A DNA stretch of 64,000 nt from Hyphomicrobiales bacterium (lineage in GTDB: Bacteria; Pseudomonadota; Alphaproteobacteria; Rhizobiales; Rhizobiaceae), in contig UBQX01000004.1 of NCBI GenBank assembly GCA_900467685.1, positions 1 to 64,000 on the forward strand, in the 5' to 3' direction. The notes under the pieces were generated by a model, which saw only the letters and a list, made by a program, of their open reading frames with translations, had not been told where the DNA came from and made no database searches. A program made the position numbers and the translations under genes. This document shows, in pieces, positions 43,104 to 51,236 of the stretch (positions within the stretch are counted from its first letter, which is position 1; each line of letters starts with the position of its first letter).

Positions 43104-44456
43104 CTAGAAGCGACCATTCTTCAAAGCACGTTCCAAAGTGGAAACGTCCCATCCAAAGCCGATCTGGCGAGGGTCATCGTTCGGGTCGCCGCTGTAGACG
43201 GCCAGCTCGTTGTTCGGGATGATCTTGCCGAAGCGGAGGATGGCTTTCTTCCGGAAGCGGTCGAAAGTCATGCCTCGCGCCATGCTGTTGATCTGGTTGA
43301 GCCTGCCGTTCAAGTTCTCGGTCATGTTGTTCGTCCACCGCTCCGGCATCTCGAAGTGGTTGAAGATTTGCGGCTGCCAGTTCTTCATCGACGTGGTGAG
43401 CGGGCGATAGAACCGCTTCAGGTGCGGCGGCATGGTGGCGACCAGGCGGTCATATTCCTTCTCCGCCTCGGCACGGGTCGCGGAGTCGTATATCATGTAG
43501 AAGCGTTCCTTCCAGACGTAAGCGTCGTTGAGGAACGGATGGTCTTCGAGGATTTCCGCCAGCGTGTCCTGCGAGGTGCTGTGCATGCCGTCCCAGCGGG
43601 CAAGGAACATGCGGTGCTTGTTCTTCAGGCTGCGCCGGTCCTCGTTCTCCAGCTTCGTCTGGTACCATTTGCGGGCGTCGGCCATGCCGTCATTTGCCAT
43701 GCGCACGACGTGGAACTTATCCACGATGTTCAGGGCCTTGGGGAACATCTGCTCCGCGACGTTGCGGTAGCCGCGCCACATGTCCTGCACGAACACCTTG
43801 ACGTAGAACTTCCAATGCAGCTCGGCGAAGAACGCCATGACAGCGGCTTCCGTTCGGACTGGCAGGAGGTCGAGGATTTGGCCCGTCTCCAGATCGGCGG
43901 CGACGAAGCGCATGCCGCCGAGGAGGTTGTTCTCGTCCACCCCAAGAACCTCCGGCAGGTTCGTGTGATAGTGCTCCAGCTTCTCGGTGGCGAACTCGTC
44001 GAAGAGCCGGATGATGTAGCTGTCATCAACGCCGTTGAGGTTCGCCGCGTCCTGAAAGTTGCGCTTGACGGATGCCAGTTGGAGCTCCCGTTTGAAGCGG
44101 TGCGTGATGTACCATTTGTGATCGAGGTCGGCGTCCATCGCTTCCAAAACAATGGCCCCGCAGTGGTGGCATTTGTACCTCTGGCGCTCCACGATCAGCA
44201 CGGTCGGCATGGGTTCGATTCGCCGATCTCGGTAGCGGACCTTGACCTTGTCGTGGCGCTTCAGGACGCCCGCCAGGCAACATATCCGCTCCGGTGGGTT
44301 CGGGTGCGGATAGGTCGCGACGGGTATGTGATACTCCTGCTTGCCCTTGCGCTCGACGATCTGAGGCTCGGCGGAAGCCCTAAGTTCCTTGAGGTTCAGC
44401 CAGTTCACGAGCCAGCCGTTCCAGACCTCACTTCTCTTCTTTGGTTGCCTTGGCAC
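43104..44456 (-). CDS. ISL3-family transposase
   Basis: A 450-residue DDE transposase of the ISL3 type: an N-terminal zinc-ribbon-like part with CHHCG (RQRYKCHHCGAIV), a central HTH, first aspartate in LGVDENNLLGG, second in NIVDKFHVVRMAND, and a C-terminal half ending in NNMTENLNGRLNQINSMARG. The reading frame is intact. I see no terminal inverted repeats around it. It is coupled to a ribbon-helix-helix gene (29-bp overlap), so it may be a phage-resident or domesticated copy rather than a free insertion sequence. Confidence 0.85.
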   Translation of the reverse strand: MPRQPKKRSEVWNGWLVNWLNLKELRASAEPQIVERKGKQEYHIPVATYPHPNPPERICCLAGVLKRHDKVKVRYRDRRIEPMPTVLIVERQRYKCHHCGAIVLEAMDADLDHKWYITHRFKRELQLASVKRNFQDAANLNGVDDSYIIRLFDEFATEKLEHYHTNLPEVLGVDENNLLGGMRFVAADLETGQILDLLPVRTEAAVMAFFAELHWKFYVKVFVQDMWRGYRNVAEQMFPKALNIVDKFHVVRMANDGMADARKWYQTKLENEDRRSLKNKHRMFLARWDGMHSTSQDTLAEILEDHPFLNDAYVWKERFYMIYDSATRAEAEKEYDRLVATMPPHLKRFYRPLTTSMKNWQPQIFNHFEMPERWTNNMTENLNGRLNQINSMARGMTFDRFRKKAILRFGKIIPNNELAVYSGDPNDDPRQIGFGWDVSTLERALKNGRF

Positions 44457-44598
44457 GCCGCTTCAATTCCCTCTCGATTGCAGCGCGTATCAGGTCGAGC
44501 CGATCTTCTCCCGGCTCAAGAGCAGCATCCATCCTTGCCTTCGCCCCTTCAGGCAAGGTCAGGTTTACGTTCTCTGCCCATAGCTTCTTGCGCCCCAT
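44428..44598 (-). CDS. Small ribbon-helix-helix-like protein (56 aa)
   Basis: A 56-residue protein with a CopG/RHH pattern: a short strand (NVNLTLPEGA) followed by two helices (KARMDAAL; DRLDLIRAAIERELKRR). The start at 44598 (MGRKKLW) is preferred over 44634. It overlaps the transposase gene and faces four GTAC-centred palindromes, so it probably represses the divergent promoter. Confidence 0.65.
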   Translation of the reverse strand: MGRKKLWAENVNLTLPEGAKARMDAALEPGEDRLDLIRAAIERELKRRAKATKEEK

Positions 44599-44612
44599 AC
44601 GGGATGGAGTTG

Positions 44613-44708
44613 CATGTACATGATTTTGAGTCAAGCTTCACCTATTTCGTGTACGTGATATTGACTTCATATCATGTACGCGTTATCTCTTCAATCACGT
44701 ACACGATT
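44613..44708. promoter_or_regulatory. Four GTAC-centred palindromic operators in a divergent promoter
   Basis: Copies of a CRYGTACRYG-like palindrome are centred at about 44617, 44652, 44677 and 44700, the last being AATCACGTACACGATT. They fill the gap between the divergent RHH gene and the rightward 71-aa gene and are the natural binding sites for the RHH protein. Confidence 0.65.
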
Positions 44709-44720
44709 GGAGATACAAAA

Positions 44721-44936
44721 ATGACCTTTCTTCACATGCATCACGCAATGGCCAACAAGGCTCTCATGCAGGCAAAGTACACTGAAGGATTGGCAGACAA
44801 GCCCGCATCATGCGCTGAACGCATCCGCGAACTCATCCTCAGTGGCGCGGTTGATTACAGGGATCGTTGGCAGCCCGTTGTGGTCACTGACTATGATCGG
44901 CACATGGCCCAGCGGTATCTTTCGGTGACGGCATGA
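44721..44936 (+). CDS. Hypothetical protein (71 aa)
   Basis: A 71-residue protein (MTFLHMHHAMANKALMQAKY...) with no known domain. It is the first gene of a two-gene rightward transcript behind the four operators. Its TGA overlaps the next ATG by 4 bp. Confidence 0.55.
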   Translation: MTFLHMHHAMANKALMQAKYTEGLADKPASCAERIRELILSGAVDYRDRWQPVVVTDYDRHMAQRYLSVTA

Positions 44937-45145
44937 TTTACGCAATCCGCCAAAGGGGACAACGGCAAACACTGGTGGAGATGAGCGCTACCGATCTGAA
45001 TTGGGTGCCGTGGGACCCGTATGTGACGTATTCAAGTGTCAACACTGCAGTCGCGCATCGCTGGGTTCGCGACGGTAAAGAACACGAGACCGGTCTTTTT
45101 GTCGATGACGACGGAAAGCTCCGCTACGCACCCCGAGGAAGCTAA
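44933..45145 (+). CDS. Hypothetical protein (70 aa)
   Basis: A 70-residue protein, beta rich and aromatic (DLNWVPWDPYVTYSSV; HRWVRDGKEHETGLFVDDDGKLRYA). It is translationally coupled to the 71-aa gene. No function is recognised; it may act with its partner as an early phage protein. Confidence 0.5.
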   Translation: MIYAIRQRGQRQTLVEMSATDLNWVPWDPYVTYSSVNTAVAHRWVRDGKEHETGLFVDDDGKLRYAPRGS

Positions 45146-45169
45146 AGCCGAAGGGGAGCTTCATAGCCC

Positions 45170-45219
45170 GTCCGGCCGATCCGCTCCGAGTATTGGAGCA
45201 CTACACGGATCGGCCGGAC
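45170..45219. terminator. Long palindrome between convergent genes
   Basis: GTCCGGCCGATCCG (45170-45183) and CGGATCGGCCGGAC (45206-45219) form a perfect 14-bp stem, and the loop contains a second hairpin (CTCC...GGAG). It sits between the rightward 70-aa gene and the stop of the leftward 120-aa gene. No T run follows, so bidirectional termination is plausible but not certain. Confidence 0.55.
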
Positions 45220-45581
45220 TAGCGTCGGAGCAAGGTACGTATCCACTCATTATGAGGAGCAAGCATGTGGGCACCCCAAGGAACATTTCCACTCAATCTG
45301 AGGAATTGCCAAACTTTCCCACCGGCGATATGTTTCATGATCAGTCGAATGGCTACTTGCGTTGAGAAGTCTTCTTCCATCACCTCAATTTCATGCTGAA
45401 TCTCCGCCACTTCCAGACAACGGATACGCTCTTCGCTTATTGCCTGGGCTATTCGTTGCAGTCTGATCTTCCGCTGCGCCGCGCGGTCCATTTTGGGAGA
45501 TGCGGCGATATCAGCCTCGGCCGCGTCGAGTGCCTGCTTGGCTCGTTCATATATGTCTTGCGGAAACCTCGGTGCGTTCAT
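45219..45581 (-). CDS. Hypothetical phage protein (120 aa)
   Basis: A 120-residue helical protein (FPQDIYERAKQALDAAEADIAAS; AQRKIRLQRIAQAISEERIR) with no recognised domain. The start at 45581 follows GGAG and lies 1 bp after the methyltransferase stop, so they are cotranscribed. Confidence 0.55.
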   Translation of the reverse strand: MNAPRFPQDIYERAKQALDAAEADIAASPKMDRAAQRKIRLQRIAQAISEERIRCLEVAEIQHEIEVMEEDFSTQVAIRLIMKHIAGGKVWQFLRLSGNVPWGAHMLAPHNEWIRTLLRR

Positions 45582-45582
45582 A

Positions 45583-46326
45583 TCATACTCCAATCTTCAA
45601 AAGCGGCGCATCACCCTCGATGCGAGTTCTGATGATGTCTTCGAATGTGTGATCTGCCTCGATGAGGATCGCCTTCATCCCATGACGATCCGCGCAGACG
45701 CCGACTGTTCCAGATCCAGCGAAAATATCGAGCACGATGCCGCCTGGGGGACATGCATAGAGAAGAAGTGGTTCAACGATCGATATCGGCTTCTGCGTTG
45801 GGTGAAGAGCCTTTCCGTGCTCGGATCGACTGAAAAGAACGCTTCTCATCAGCCGCGGCCCGCCGTCCTCGCTACGATACACGGTTTCACCCGTCGCTCC
45901 GATCCACTGTGCTGGTCTGCCCTTCTTGCGCACAGTGCGCGCTCGCGCATCATTGGTATATTGGGGGCACTTATAGACATCCGCCCATCGTGCGTCGTCG
46001 CGATAGAAATGGAGCGCCAGCTCATGGACGCGGCGGAACCGATCGTTGAAGAGACCGGTTCCGTTGTGCTTCTCCCAGACGACATCATGCGACATCTTCC
46101 AGCCGGCAAACTCGGCAGCGTGTTCAAGAAACATCCGTTGGCTTCCGAAACACCACATGGAACCGGTGCGCTTGAGCACGCGTCGAACGGCGGCGGGCCA
46201 GCCATCCGGCCATCTGTCCCAGGCCAATGATGTTTCACCGTATGGCGGATCAGTGAGGATACAATCGACACTCTCGTCTGGCATTTCTGCAAGCGCGCTC
46301 ATGCAGTCTCGGATTTGAATGTCCAT
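45583..46326 (-). CDS. DNA adenine/cytosine-N4 methyltransferase, beta class
   Basis: A 247-residue amino-methyltransferase. Motif IV DPPYGE (from residue 26) precedes the SAM-binding motif I (VLDIFAGSGTVGVCADRHG, about residues 203-221), the beta-class order of N6-adenine or N4-cytosine enzymes. HPTQKPISIVEPLL is the motif X region. No restriction partner is adjacent, so it is an orphan phage methylase, probably for protecting phage DNA or for regulation. Confidence 0.87.
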   Translation of the reverse strand: MDIQIRDCMSALAEMPDESVDCILTDPPYGETSLAWDRWPDGWPAAVRRVLKRTGSMWCFGSQRMFLEHAAEFAGWKMSHDVVWEKHNGTGLFNDRFRRVHELALHFYRDDARWADVYKCPQYTNDARARTVRKKGRPAQWIGATGETVYRSEDGGPRLMRSVLFSRSEHGKALHPTQKPISIVEPLLLYACPPGGIVLDIFAGSGTVGVCADRHGMKAILIEADHTFEDIIRTRIEGDAPLLKIGV

Positions 46327-46658
46327 CACACCCGCTCCTGCGTGCATTCCCACGCCGCCTCAAATTCCTCGAGCTGCTCGGCCGTCTTGAAACCGATCCA
46401 TGTCCAGCCGTGCACTGTGGCGCTGCCTGTTTGCCAGTCGCCGGGCCGGCCATGGATCGGAAAGCATTCGTCCCCGAAATGGTCACGACACCATGTCATG
46501 ATTTCACGCCACCTATTCTCGCCTGGGCTGCCAGTCCGGCAGTTCGTCATGAACGGGGTGTGCTGCCAGATCGCCATTGTGAGTTCCCATCGCTGGGCGT
46601 CCTCCGCCGGCTGCTCGGCGCAGAACTTCATGAATCGTCCGTAGAGCGGAGTGGTCAT
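46326..46658 (-). CDS. Hypothetical phage protein (110 aa)
   Basis: A 110-residue protein rich in Trp and His (TMAIWQHTPFMTNCR; TVHGWTWIGFKTAEQLEEFEAAWE). It overlaps the methyltransferase start codon region. No family is recognised. The start at 46658 is 1 bp from the helicase stop. Confidence 0.55.
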   Translation of the reverse strand: MTTPLYGRFMKFCAEQPAEDAQRWELTMAIWQHTPFMTNCRTGSPGENRWREIMTWCRDHFGDECFPIHGRPGDWQTGSATVHGWTWIGFKTAEQLEEFEAAWECTQERV

Positions 46659-46659
46659 C

Positions 46660-48336
46660 TCACACCTCCCCCAGATACTGCCGCGCCAGCGCCTTGATGC
46701 GCGAGTCGTCGGAAACAACCGCCTCGGCACCGGCAAACGGATCGGTTATGCCGCGCGCCTGGCCGGCTTTCAGACCGAGCATTTCGATCATCGGAGGATC
46801 GCTGCCTTCGTTCGTCAGGCAATAGATCGCGTCGACCGGTTGTTTCTGCCCCGGCCGCCGCAAGCGACCGATGATCTGCTTATGGATCTGCGGAGACCAG
46901 TCGAGTTCTCCGAGGATGATGCGGTTGCAGACTGTCTGCAAACCGTCGAGACCGGCACCCGAGCGCAGGGAGATAATCAGGACGCGGCTATCGCCGTTGA
47001 TGAACGCCTCGCGCATCTTGCGCTTCTGCTTGGCGGTCTCGGTTCCCGTGTACATAAGCGGCTTGAGATCAGCCATGTCACGCAGCCACACGTCATAGAC
47101 GTCACGATGGTAGCCGGCCAGGAGCACAGGCCCAGCATCGGCCATAATGCGTGTCAACGCGGCGACGGACTTCGCTTTGGCAAGCCCCGTCACTCTGCGG
47201 GCCAACAAGTCGAGTTCTCGCGCAGCCTGGCCGCGTTCGGTGAAATCTCCGCTGTGCAACACCTTCATGGCGAGATTGCGCGCCTCATCCATCGTGCCGG
47301 CGGCAACGTCGTGATCGTAGCTGACCCAATGCTTGACGACGTTGGTTGGCGGCAATTGGCGGCCGACATCTTCTTCTGTGCGCCTGAGAAAGACTCCGAT
47401 ATCGCGAAGGTGCGTTCCGAGCGCAGCGGGGTCTTTGACGATATAGTTGCCATTACCCTTGTTGTGGCACCATTCCAGATAGAACTCTGCTCGGCTACCC
47501 AACGCGTCGGTATCGATGAGCCGCAGCACCTCGAAAATCTCGCCGCCGTAATTGTAGACCGGTGTGGCAGAAAGCCCGAGCACGATATCGGCGCCGCCAG
47601 CGAACACCTCGGCGGCTTTGTACTTGGCCGCCTTTTCTCCGGTGCGCATTTGCTGGATTTCGTCGAACACGACGGTTTTGAATATGCCGGTTCCGGCCAG
47701 ATCGACCCACCCTGCAATGTTCGAATATTTGAAAATGTAGATGTCGGCGTCCGGCAGATCGTAAGGACGCGTTCCCTTGATGACGTGCGCCTTGAAGTTG
47801 GTGAATTGCTGGATCGCATCCTCGTCCCACTGTTCGGCGAGATGCGGTTCGACGATGATCGCCGCCGGCAGTCGGCGCGTCCTGGCGATGACGGCGAGGG
47901 ATGAAACCGTCTTGCCTAGACCGACGTCGTCGCCGAGCAGAATCCCGCGGCGCATGGTCATGAGCTCGCCAACCTGGGCCTGATACTGGTAGGGCTGCAC
48001 TTCGGGCAGAAACCCGCCTATGAGCGAAGGCTGCCAGTCACTTCGAAGGATCTGGTCAGCAATCCGCTTCTGCTCGTTATCCCTCTCCCGCCCGGCAACG
48101 AGTAGCGCGGTGCTTTCTTCGTCTATCTCAAGCGGATAACGCTGCATGAACCAAAGAACGTCGGCACACGCTGCTGGGGTTGCTTCGATGATGAAGCTTC
48201 CCGTCTTCCACACCGGCAAACGCGGGAACAGCCGTTTTACTGCCATCGATACATGCGGTGGCAAGCCGGAAATTTCGATCTGGCCGCCGCCGGCCCGGCA
48301 GCGGCCATAGGTGCGAATGGTCATGTGCTGGTTCAT
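46660..48336 (-). CDS. SNF2-type DEAD-box helicase
   Basis: A 558-residue superfamily II helicase. After a 110-residue N-terminal extension, Walker A is GDDVGLGKT (about 135-143), motif II VVFDEIQQM, motif III GLSATPVYNYGG, and the C-terminal core ends with HKQIIGRLRRPGQKQPVDAIY (motif VI). Phages use such SNF2 proteins in replication or recombination. The ATG at 48336 overlaps the upstream nuclease stop by 4 bp and has GGGGAG, which decides the start. Confidence 0.88.
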   Translation of the reverse strand: MNQHMTIRTYGRCRAGGGQIEISGLPPHVSMAVKRLFPRLPVWKTGSFIIEATPAACADVLWFMQRYPLEIDEESTALLVAGRERDNEQKRIADQILRSDWQPSLIGGFLPEVQPYQYQAQVGELMTMRRGILLGDDVGLGKTVSSLAVIARTRRLPAAIIVEPHLAEQWDEDAIQQFTNFKAHVIKGTRPYDLPDADIYIFKYSNIAGWVDLAGTGIFKTVVFDEIQQMRTGEKAAKYKAAEVFAGGADIVLGLSATPVYNYGGEIFEVLRLIDTDALGSRAEFYLEWCHNKGNGNYIVKDPAALGTHLRDIGVFLRRTEEDVGRQLPPTNVVKHWVSYDHDVAAGTMDEARNLAMKVLHSGDFTERGQAARELDLLARRVTGLAKAKSVAALTRIMADAGPVLLAGYHRDVYDVWLRDMADLKPLMYTGTETAKQKRKMREAFINGDSRVLIISLRSGAGLDGLQTVCNRIILGELDWSPQIHKQIIGRLRRPGQKQPVDAIYCLTNEGSDPPMIEMLGLKAGQARGITDPFAGAEAVVSDDSRIKALARQYLGEV

Positions 48337-48686
48337 AGCCACTGCTCCCCGAGCGAAAGGAAGTGCGCGGGCCTTCCGTTGATCGAGAGAGGCAGTCCCA
48401 TTGAGACGGACGAAAGAAGGATGATCTCCTTCACCAGATCGGATTCCGCATAGCGCTTCAACTGCCGGAAGATCGCCAGCTTGCCACCCTTGATCTTGAC
48501 CTCGACAGCGATGCCATCAAAAATCAGGAAATCGACCCGCTCGCGTGGGCCGATGATGACCTCACGCGTGTGCTCTATCCCTGAGCCGTCCAACGCCGCA
48601 GAGACCTGTTCGTGAAGGTCTTTTTCGTCAGAGATTATGAACCTGACCGTCTTGAGCGCATGCAGAACAGAAGCACAGTCCGTCAT
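48333..48686 (-). CDS. PD-(D/E)XK (VRR-NUC-like) nuclease
   Basis: A 117-residue small nuclease. The active-site pattern is visible as ERVDFLIFDGIAVEVKIKGG (D, then E-V-K about 10 residues later), followed by IFRQLKRYAES. VRR-NUC nucleases next to SNF2 helicases are a standard phage pair, likely cutting branched DNA. It overlaps both neighbours by 4 bp. Confidence 0.72.
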   Translation of the reverse strand: MTDCASVLHALKTVRFIISDEKDLHEQVSAALDGSGIEHTREVIIGPRERVDFLIFDGIAVEVKIKGGKLAIFRQLKRYAESDLVKEIILLSSVSMGLPLSINGRPAHFLSLGEQWL

Positions 48687-49039
48687 GCGTCACCGCCTTC
48701 CGGCTTCTTCCTGCCCTTCTCCATTGCGGCAGCGGCGGCTCGGTACGTGTTGGATTCGCCCTGATAGTGTTGCTGCAGTCCACGCAGCGCGCGGGCGAGC
48801 GTGGTATCGCAGAACTCTCCAAGCCAACGCGCTTTCAACCCATGTCCGGCCGATCTGACGCGATATTTGGCTGATCCGGCAACCTCGAACCGATCAACGG
48901 AAATGGTCGATAGGCGATTGAAGCCGCTCGTCTGTTTCCCGGTGGCGCGCAGACCGACATTGCTTACGGGCCGATGGACCGTCCAGTCATAGCCGGGCAT
49001 GATCTTCACCAACTCGGCGCGGAATTCCTTGGCGTTCAT
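48683..49039 (-). CDS. Hypothetical phage protein (118 aa)
   Basis: A 118-residue basic protein (GFNRLSTISVDRFEVAGSAKYRV; LAGALRGLQQHYQGE-like helical end) with no recognised family. Its start overlaps the stop of the coiled-coil/ACP protein by 4 bp and its stop overlaps the nuclease start, so it belongs to the same translationally coupled cluster. Confidence 0.55.
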   Translation of the reverse strand: MNAKEFRAELVKIMPGYDWTVHRPVSNVGLRATGKQTSGFNRLSTISVDRFEVAGSAKYRVRSAGHGLKARWLGEFCDTTLARALRGLQQHYQGESNTYRAAAAAMEKGRKKPEGGDA

Positions 49040-50082
49040 GCCTTTTCCCCCTTCGCCATTTTCGACGCAAGGAGGCGCACCACATCGCCAATCGTGCAGG
49101 TCTTGAAGCCCGGTAACTCGCTCTCGTCAATCAGAAGGCCTGAGACCTTCTCCAGTTCGATCAGCATCTCCACGAAGTCGAGACTGTCAGCGCGCCCGGC
49201 AATCGACGAGATGACCGCGGTGTGCTCGTAGCCGTCGAAATCGCCGTATCCCAATTCGTGGAAGAGCTCACAAACCAGTTTCCATGCTTTCGCCCAGTGG
49301 CGGTCAACCGGCGCGCCCGTCGTGCAATCGAGATCACCCTCAAGCGCGGCCTTGCGCTCCACCCATTCTTTCGTGACCAGCGTCTTGTTCTCCATCGGCG
49401 CGGGAGTGACCATCTGCCAGCAGTTCCGGAACCGGTAGAGCTTCGCCAGTATGCCCTGAAACCGTTCCTTCTCCGGCAGGCTTGCGGCATGCAGCTCCTC
49501 GCAGAACGGCGTCACCGGCCCGTCTACAGCCATGGCGCGCGCCTCGATCATGTCGACGAACTTTCCGAGATCCGCAATCGTTGCGGCTAGGTCTGAGGAG
49601 CCTTCGACCTTCTCCAGCAATATCCCCTGTATGCGCTGCTTCGCATCCTCATTCCGCTCGTCGCGCCGTCTGATTTCGGCCTCAGCCTCCCTCGCACGCG
49701 CCAGATACCGATTGTTCGCCTCGAGCAGATCCTCGCGATGGCGCGACATTGCGTCCAGGGATTCTGTCGCCTTATCGAGCGTCAGCATCGCGCGATCAAT
49801 CGTGGCGCTGTATCGTTGATTCTCGGAGCGCAACTTCACGATTTCATCCGCTGCGCGTTCGGCAGCGGCCTTCAATCGCTCGACGTCAATCGCCGCTACC
49901 GCGGGATAACTTGATTCTGCTATCTGCCGTTCGTGCGGCAGCATCCCATGGGTGTTTCCCGGCGGAGATACTCTGTGTTCAAAGGCGCCCTGCGAGAAAT
50001 CTGCCCGCCAGTAACTCATCCGCGCAGCGTTAAGTTCTTCGACAATGTCTTGGCATGGAATAGTGATTCCAGTCGTGCTCAT
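49036..50082 (-). CDS. Coiled-coil protein with a C-terminal acyl-carrier-protein-like domain
   Basis: A 348-residue protein. Residues about 65-170 are a long coiled coil (VERLKAAAERAADEIVKLRSEN; LLEANNRYLARAREAEAEIRRRDER). The last 60 residues read like an acyl carrier protein: a helix with TAVISSIAG, the DSLD motif with S300, FVEMLIELEKVSGLLIDESELP, and CTIGDVVRLLASKM. In ACPs the serine of DSL carries 4-phosphopantetheine. The start at 50082 follows GGGAGGAA. It lies in the replication-gene cluster. A phage-encoded ACP-like tail on a coiled coil is not something I recognise; function unknown. Confidence 0.65.
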   Translation of the reverse strand: MSTTGITIPCQDIVEELNAARMSYWRADFSQGAFEHRVSPPGNTHGMLPHERQIAESSYPAVAAIDVERLKAAAERAADEIVKLRSENQRYSATIDRAMLTLDKATESLDAMSRHREDLLEANNRYLARAREAEAEIRRRDERNEDAKQRIQGILLEKVEGSSDLAATIADLGKFVDMIEARAMAVDGPVTPFCEELHAASLPEKERFQGILAKLYRFRNCWQMVTPAPMENKTLVTKEWVERKAALEGDLDCTTGAPVDRHWAKAWKLVCELFHELGYGDFDGYEHTAVISSIAGRADSLDFVEMLIELEKVSGLLIDESELPGFKTCTIGDVVRLLASKMAKGEKA

Positions 50083-50083
50083 C

Positions 50084-50326
50084 TCAATTCCTCCCACCGC
50101 CGGCGAGCGCCACGGCCATCTCGATCAGTTTGTTGGAAATGAATTCACGCCCCTCGGCGTCCATCGCCGCGAGGTTTTCAGGTTCCGAGATTTTGATCTC
50201 AAGGATGCCTGCAAGCACGCCAATCGCCATCTCGGCATTTGCCTCGTGCGATTTCAGAACGTCGCTGATCTCGCCGACGATATGCATGGCGGCCAGAGCT
50301 TGCTGTTCCATTTCGGTGGGCGACAT
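50084..50326 (-). CDS. Hypothetical phage protein (80 aa)
   Basis: An 80-residue acidic helical protein (EQQALAAMHIVGEISDVLKSHEAN; GREFISNKLIEMAVALAGG). The ATG at 50326 is placed by coupling to the upstream stop (TGAGATG); GTG at 50335 or TTG at 50341 are alternatives. It ends 1 bp before the coiled-coil/ACP start. No function is recognised. Confidence 0.5.
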   Translation of the reverse strand: MSPTEMEQQALAAMHIVGEISDVLKSHEANAEMAIGVLAGILEIKISEPENLAAMDAEGREFISNKLIEMAVALAGGGRN

Positions 50327-50327
50327 C

Positions 50328-50753
50328 TCAGACACGGCCAACCACCCATTCTATCATCCACCATTCATCGCCGGCGGGGCCGACGATGCCGCTGTTGTCC
50401 AGCGCGGGATCATGAATGATCTGGTCACCTTCGCAGACGACGACATGGCTGCAGCTGTTTCGACTTTTTCCGGTCAGGAGATAAGGCAGTCCACCGGAGG
50501 CGCGGCCGGCAGCTTCGAGCAGACCGTCGAGCGGAACACTGGCATCGAAGTTGATGCTGATCAACGCCATGCCGCGTTCGGCAAGCCAAGCGCGCATGCG
50601 CGGCACGCCGGTCTCGTCGTCAGTGCCATCGTAGACATGCGGGACGTCTGCTGGCTCAAGTCCGAGAACGCATGCAACGGCTGTCCGATAGCAGTCGCCA
50701 TGGATACCGTTCTCCGGATCATGCCGGAACAGCTGTTTGCGGAATATCACCAT
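50328..50753 (-). CDS. Putative C39/papain-like cysteine peptidase fold protein
   Basis: A 141-residue protein with a cysteine-peptidase-like order of residues: Cys in HGDCYRTAVACVLG near the N-terminus, His in SCSHVVVCEGD, and Asp in IIHDPALD. This resembles the small C39-like or papain-fold proteins found in phages. The rest is consistent with a compact alpha/beta fold. Start at 50753 rather than 50771 (GGCGGA upstream). Activity is inferred from the spacing of these residues only. Confidence 0.5.
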   Translation of the reverse strand: MVIFRKQLFRHDPENGIHGDCYRTAVACVLGLEPADVPHVYDGTDDETGVPRMRAWLAERGMALISINFDASVPLDGLLEAAGRASGGLPYLLTGKSRNSCSHVVVCEGDQIIHDPALDNSGIVGPAGDEWWMIEWVVGRV

Positions 50754-50971
50754 GGCAGAAGCATCCGCCATTTGGATACGCGCTTCACAAACCACCGACC
50801 GGCTTTGCCGCACCTGTCTTCGCGGTCTCTATTCTTCCAGCAAGAGACGTTGTTTCGGCTCCAACCGGTCACCAAACTGAGCGCACGCCCGTTTTCAGGT
50901 GCATAGCATTGGTGCGTGTTTCCCGAGCGAACGAAAAATGCGCAGTCTTTGCAGAGCTTTTCTTCGGCCAT
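50747..50971 (-). CDS. Small Cys-rich phage protein (74 aa)
   Basis: A 74-residue protein with a zinc-finger-like CKDCAFF...HQC and further cysteines (SCWKN; DRCGKAGRWF). It is typical of phage early zinc-binding proteins. It overlaps the start of the peptidase-like gene. No target known. Confidence 0.6.
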   Translation of the reverse strand: MAEEKLCKDCAFFVRSGNTHQCYAPENGRALSLVTGWSRNNVSCWKNRDREDRCGKAGRWFVKRVSKWRMLLPW

Positions 50972-50974
50972 CGC

Positions 50975-51199
50975 TCACACCCCAACGGTGGTCGGGCGGC
51001 TGGCTTGCCAGGCGGTGATTTCTGCCTCGACCCAGCGGACGCAATTGCCGGAAAGCTGGCGCGCGGACGGGAACTCGCCGGAGTTCATCTTGCGATAAAG
51101 AGTGCGGATGCTGATCGAGCAACGCTCGGCGACCTCGTGGGCTTTGAGGTAAACGATCGGCTCAGTTTGCTGGGGAGGGATTTTTGCGGGCGCAGACAT
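50975..51199 (-). CDS. AlpA/MerR-like DNA-binding regulator
   Basis: A 74-residue protein consisting of an excisionase/AlpA winged helix: LKAHEVAERCSISIRTLYRKMNSGEFP, RWVEAEITAWQASR. Such proteins control excision or phage gene expression. It is the first gene of the leftward operon whose promoter is at 51237-51266. Confidence 0.8.
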   Translation of the reverse strand: MSAPAKIPPQQTEPIVYLKAHEVAERCSISIRTLYRKMNSGEFPSARQLSGNCVRWVEAEITAWQASRPTTVGV

Positions 51200-51236
51200 A
51201 CATGTCTCCTGTTTGAGGGAGACTGTCCGCGCGATG

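Noticed and set aside
43101-44936. A 611-codon plus-strand frame across the transposase
   Set aside because: Antisense of the ISL3 transposase; only its last 71 codons (44721-44936) have an independent promoter, operators and start.
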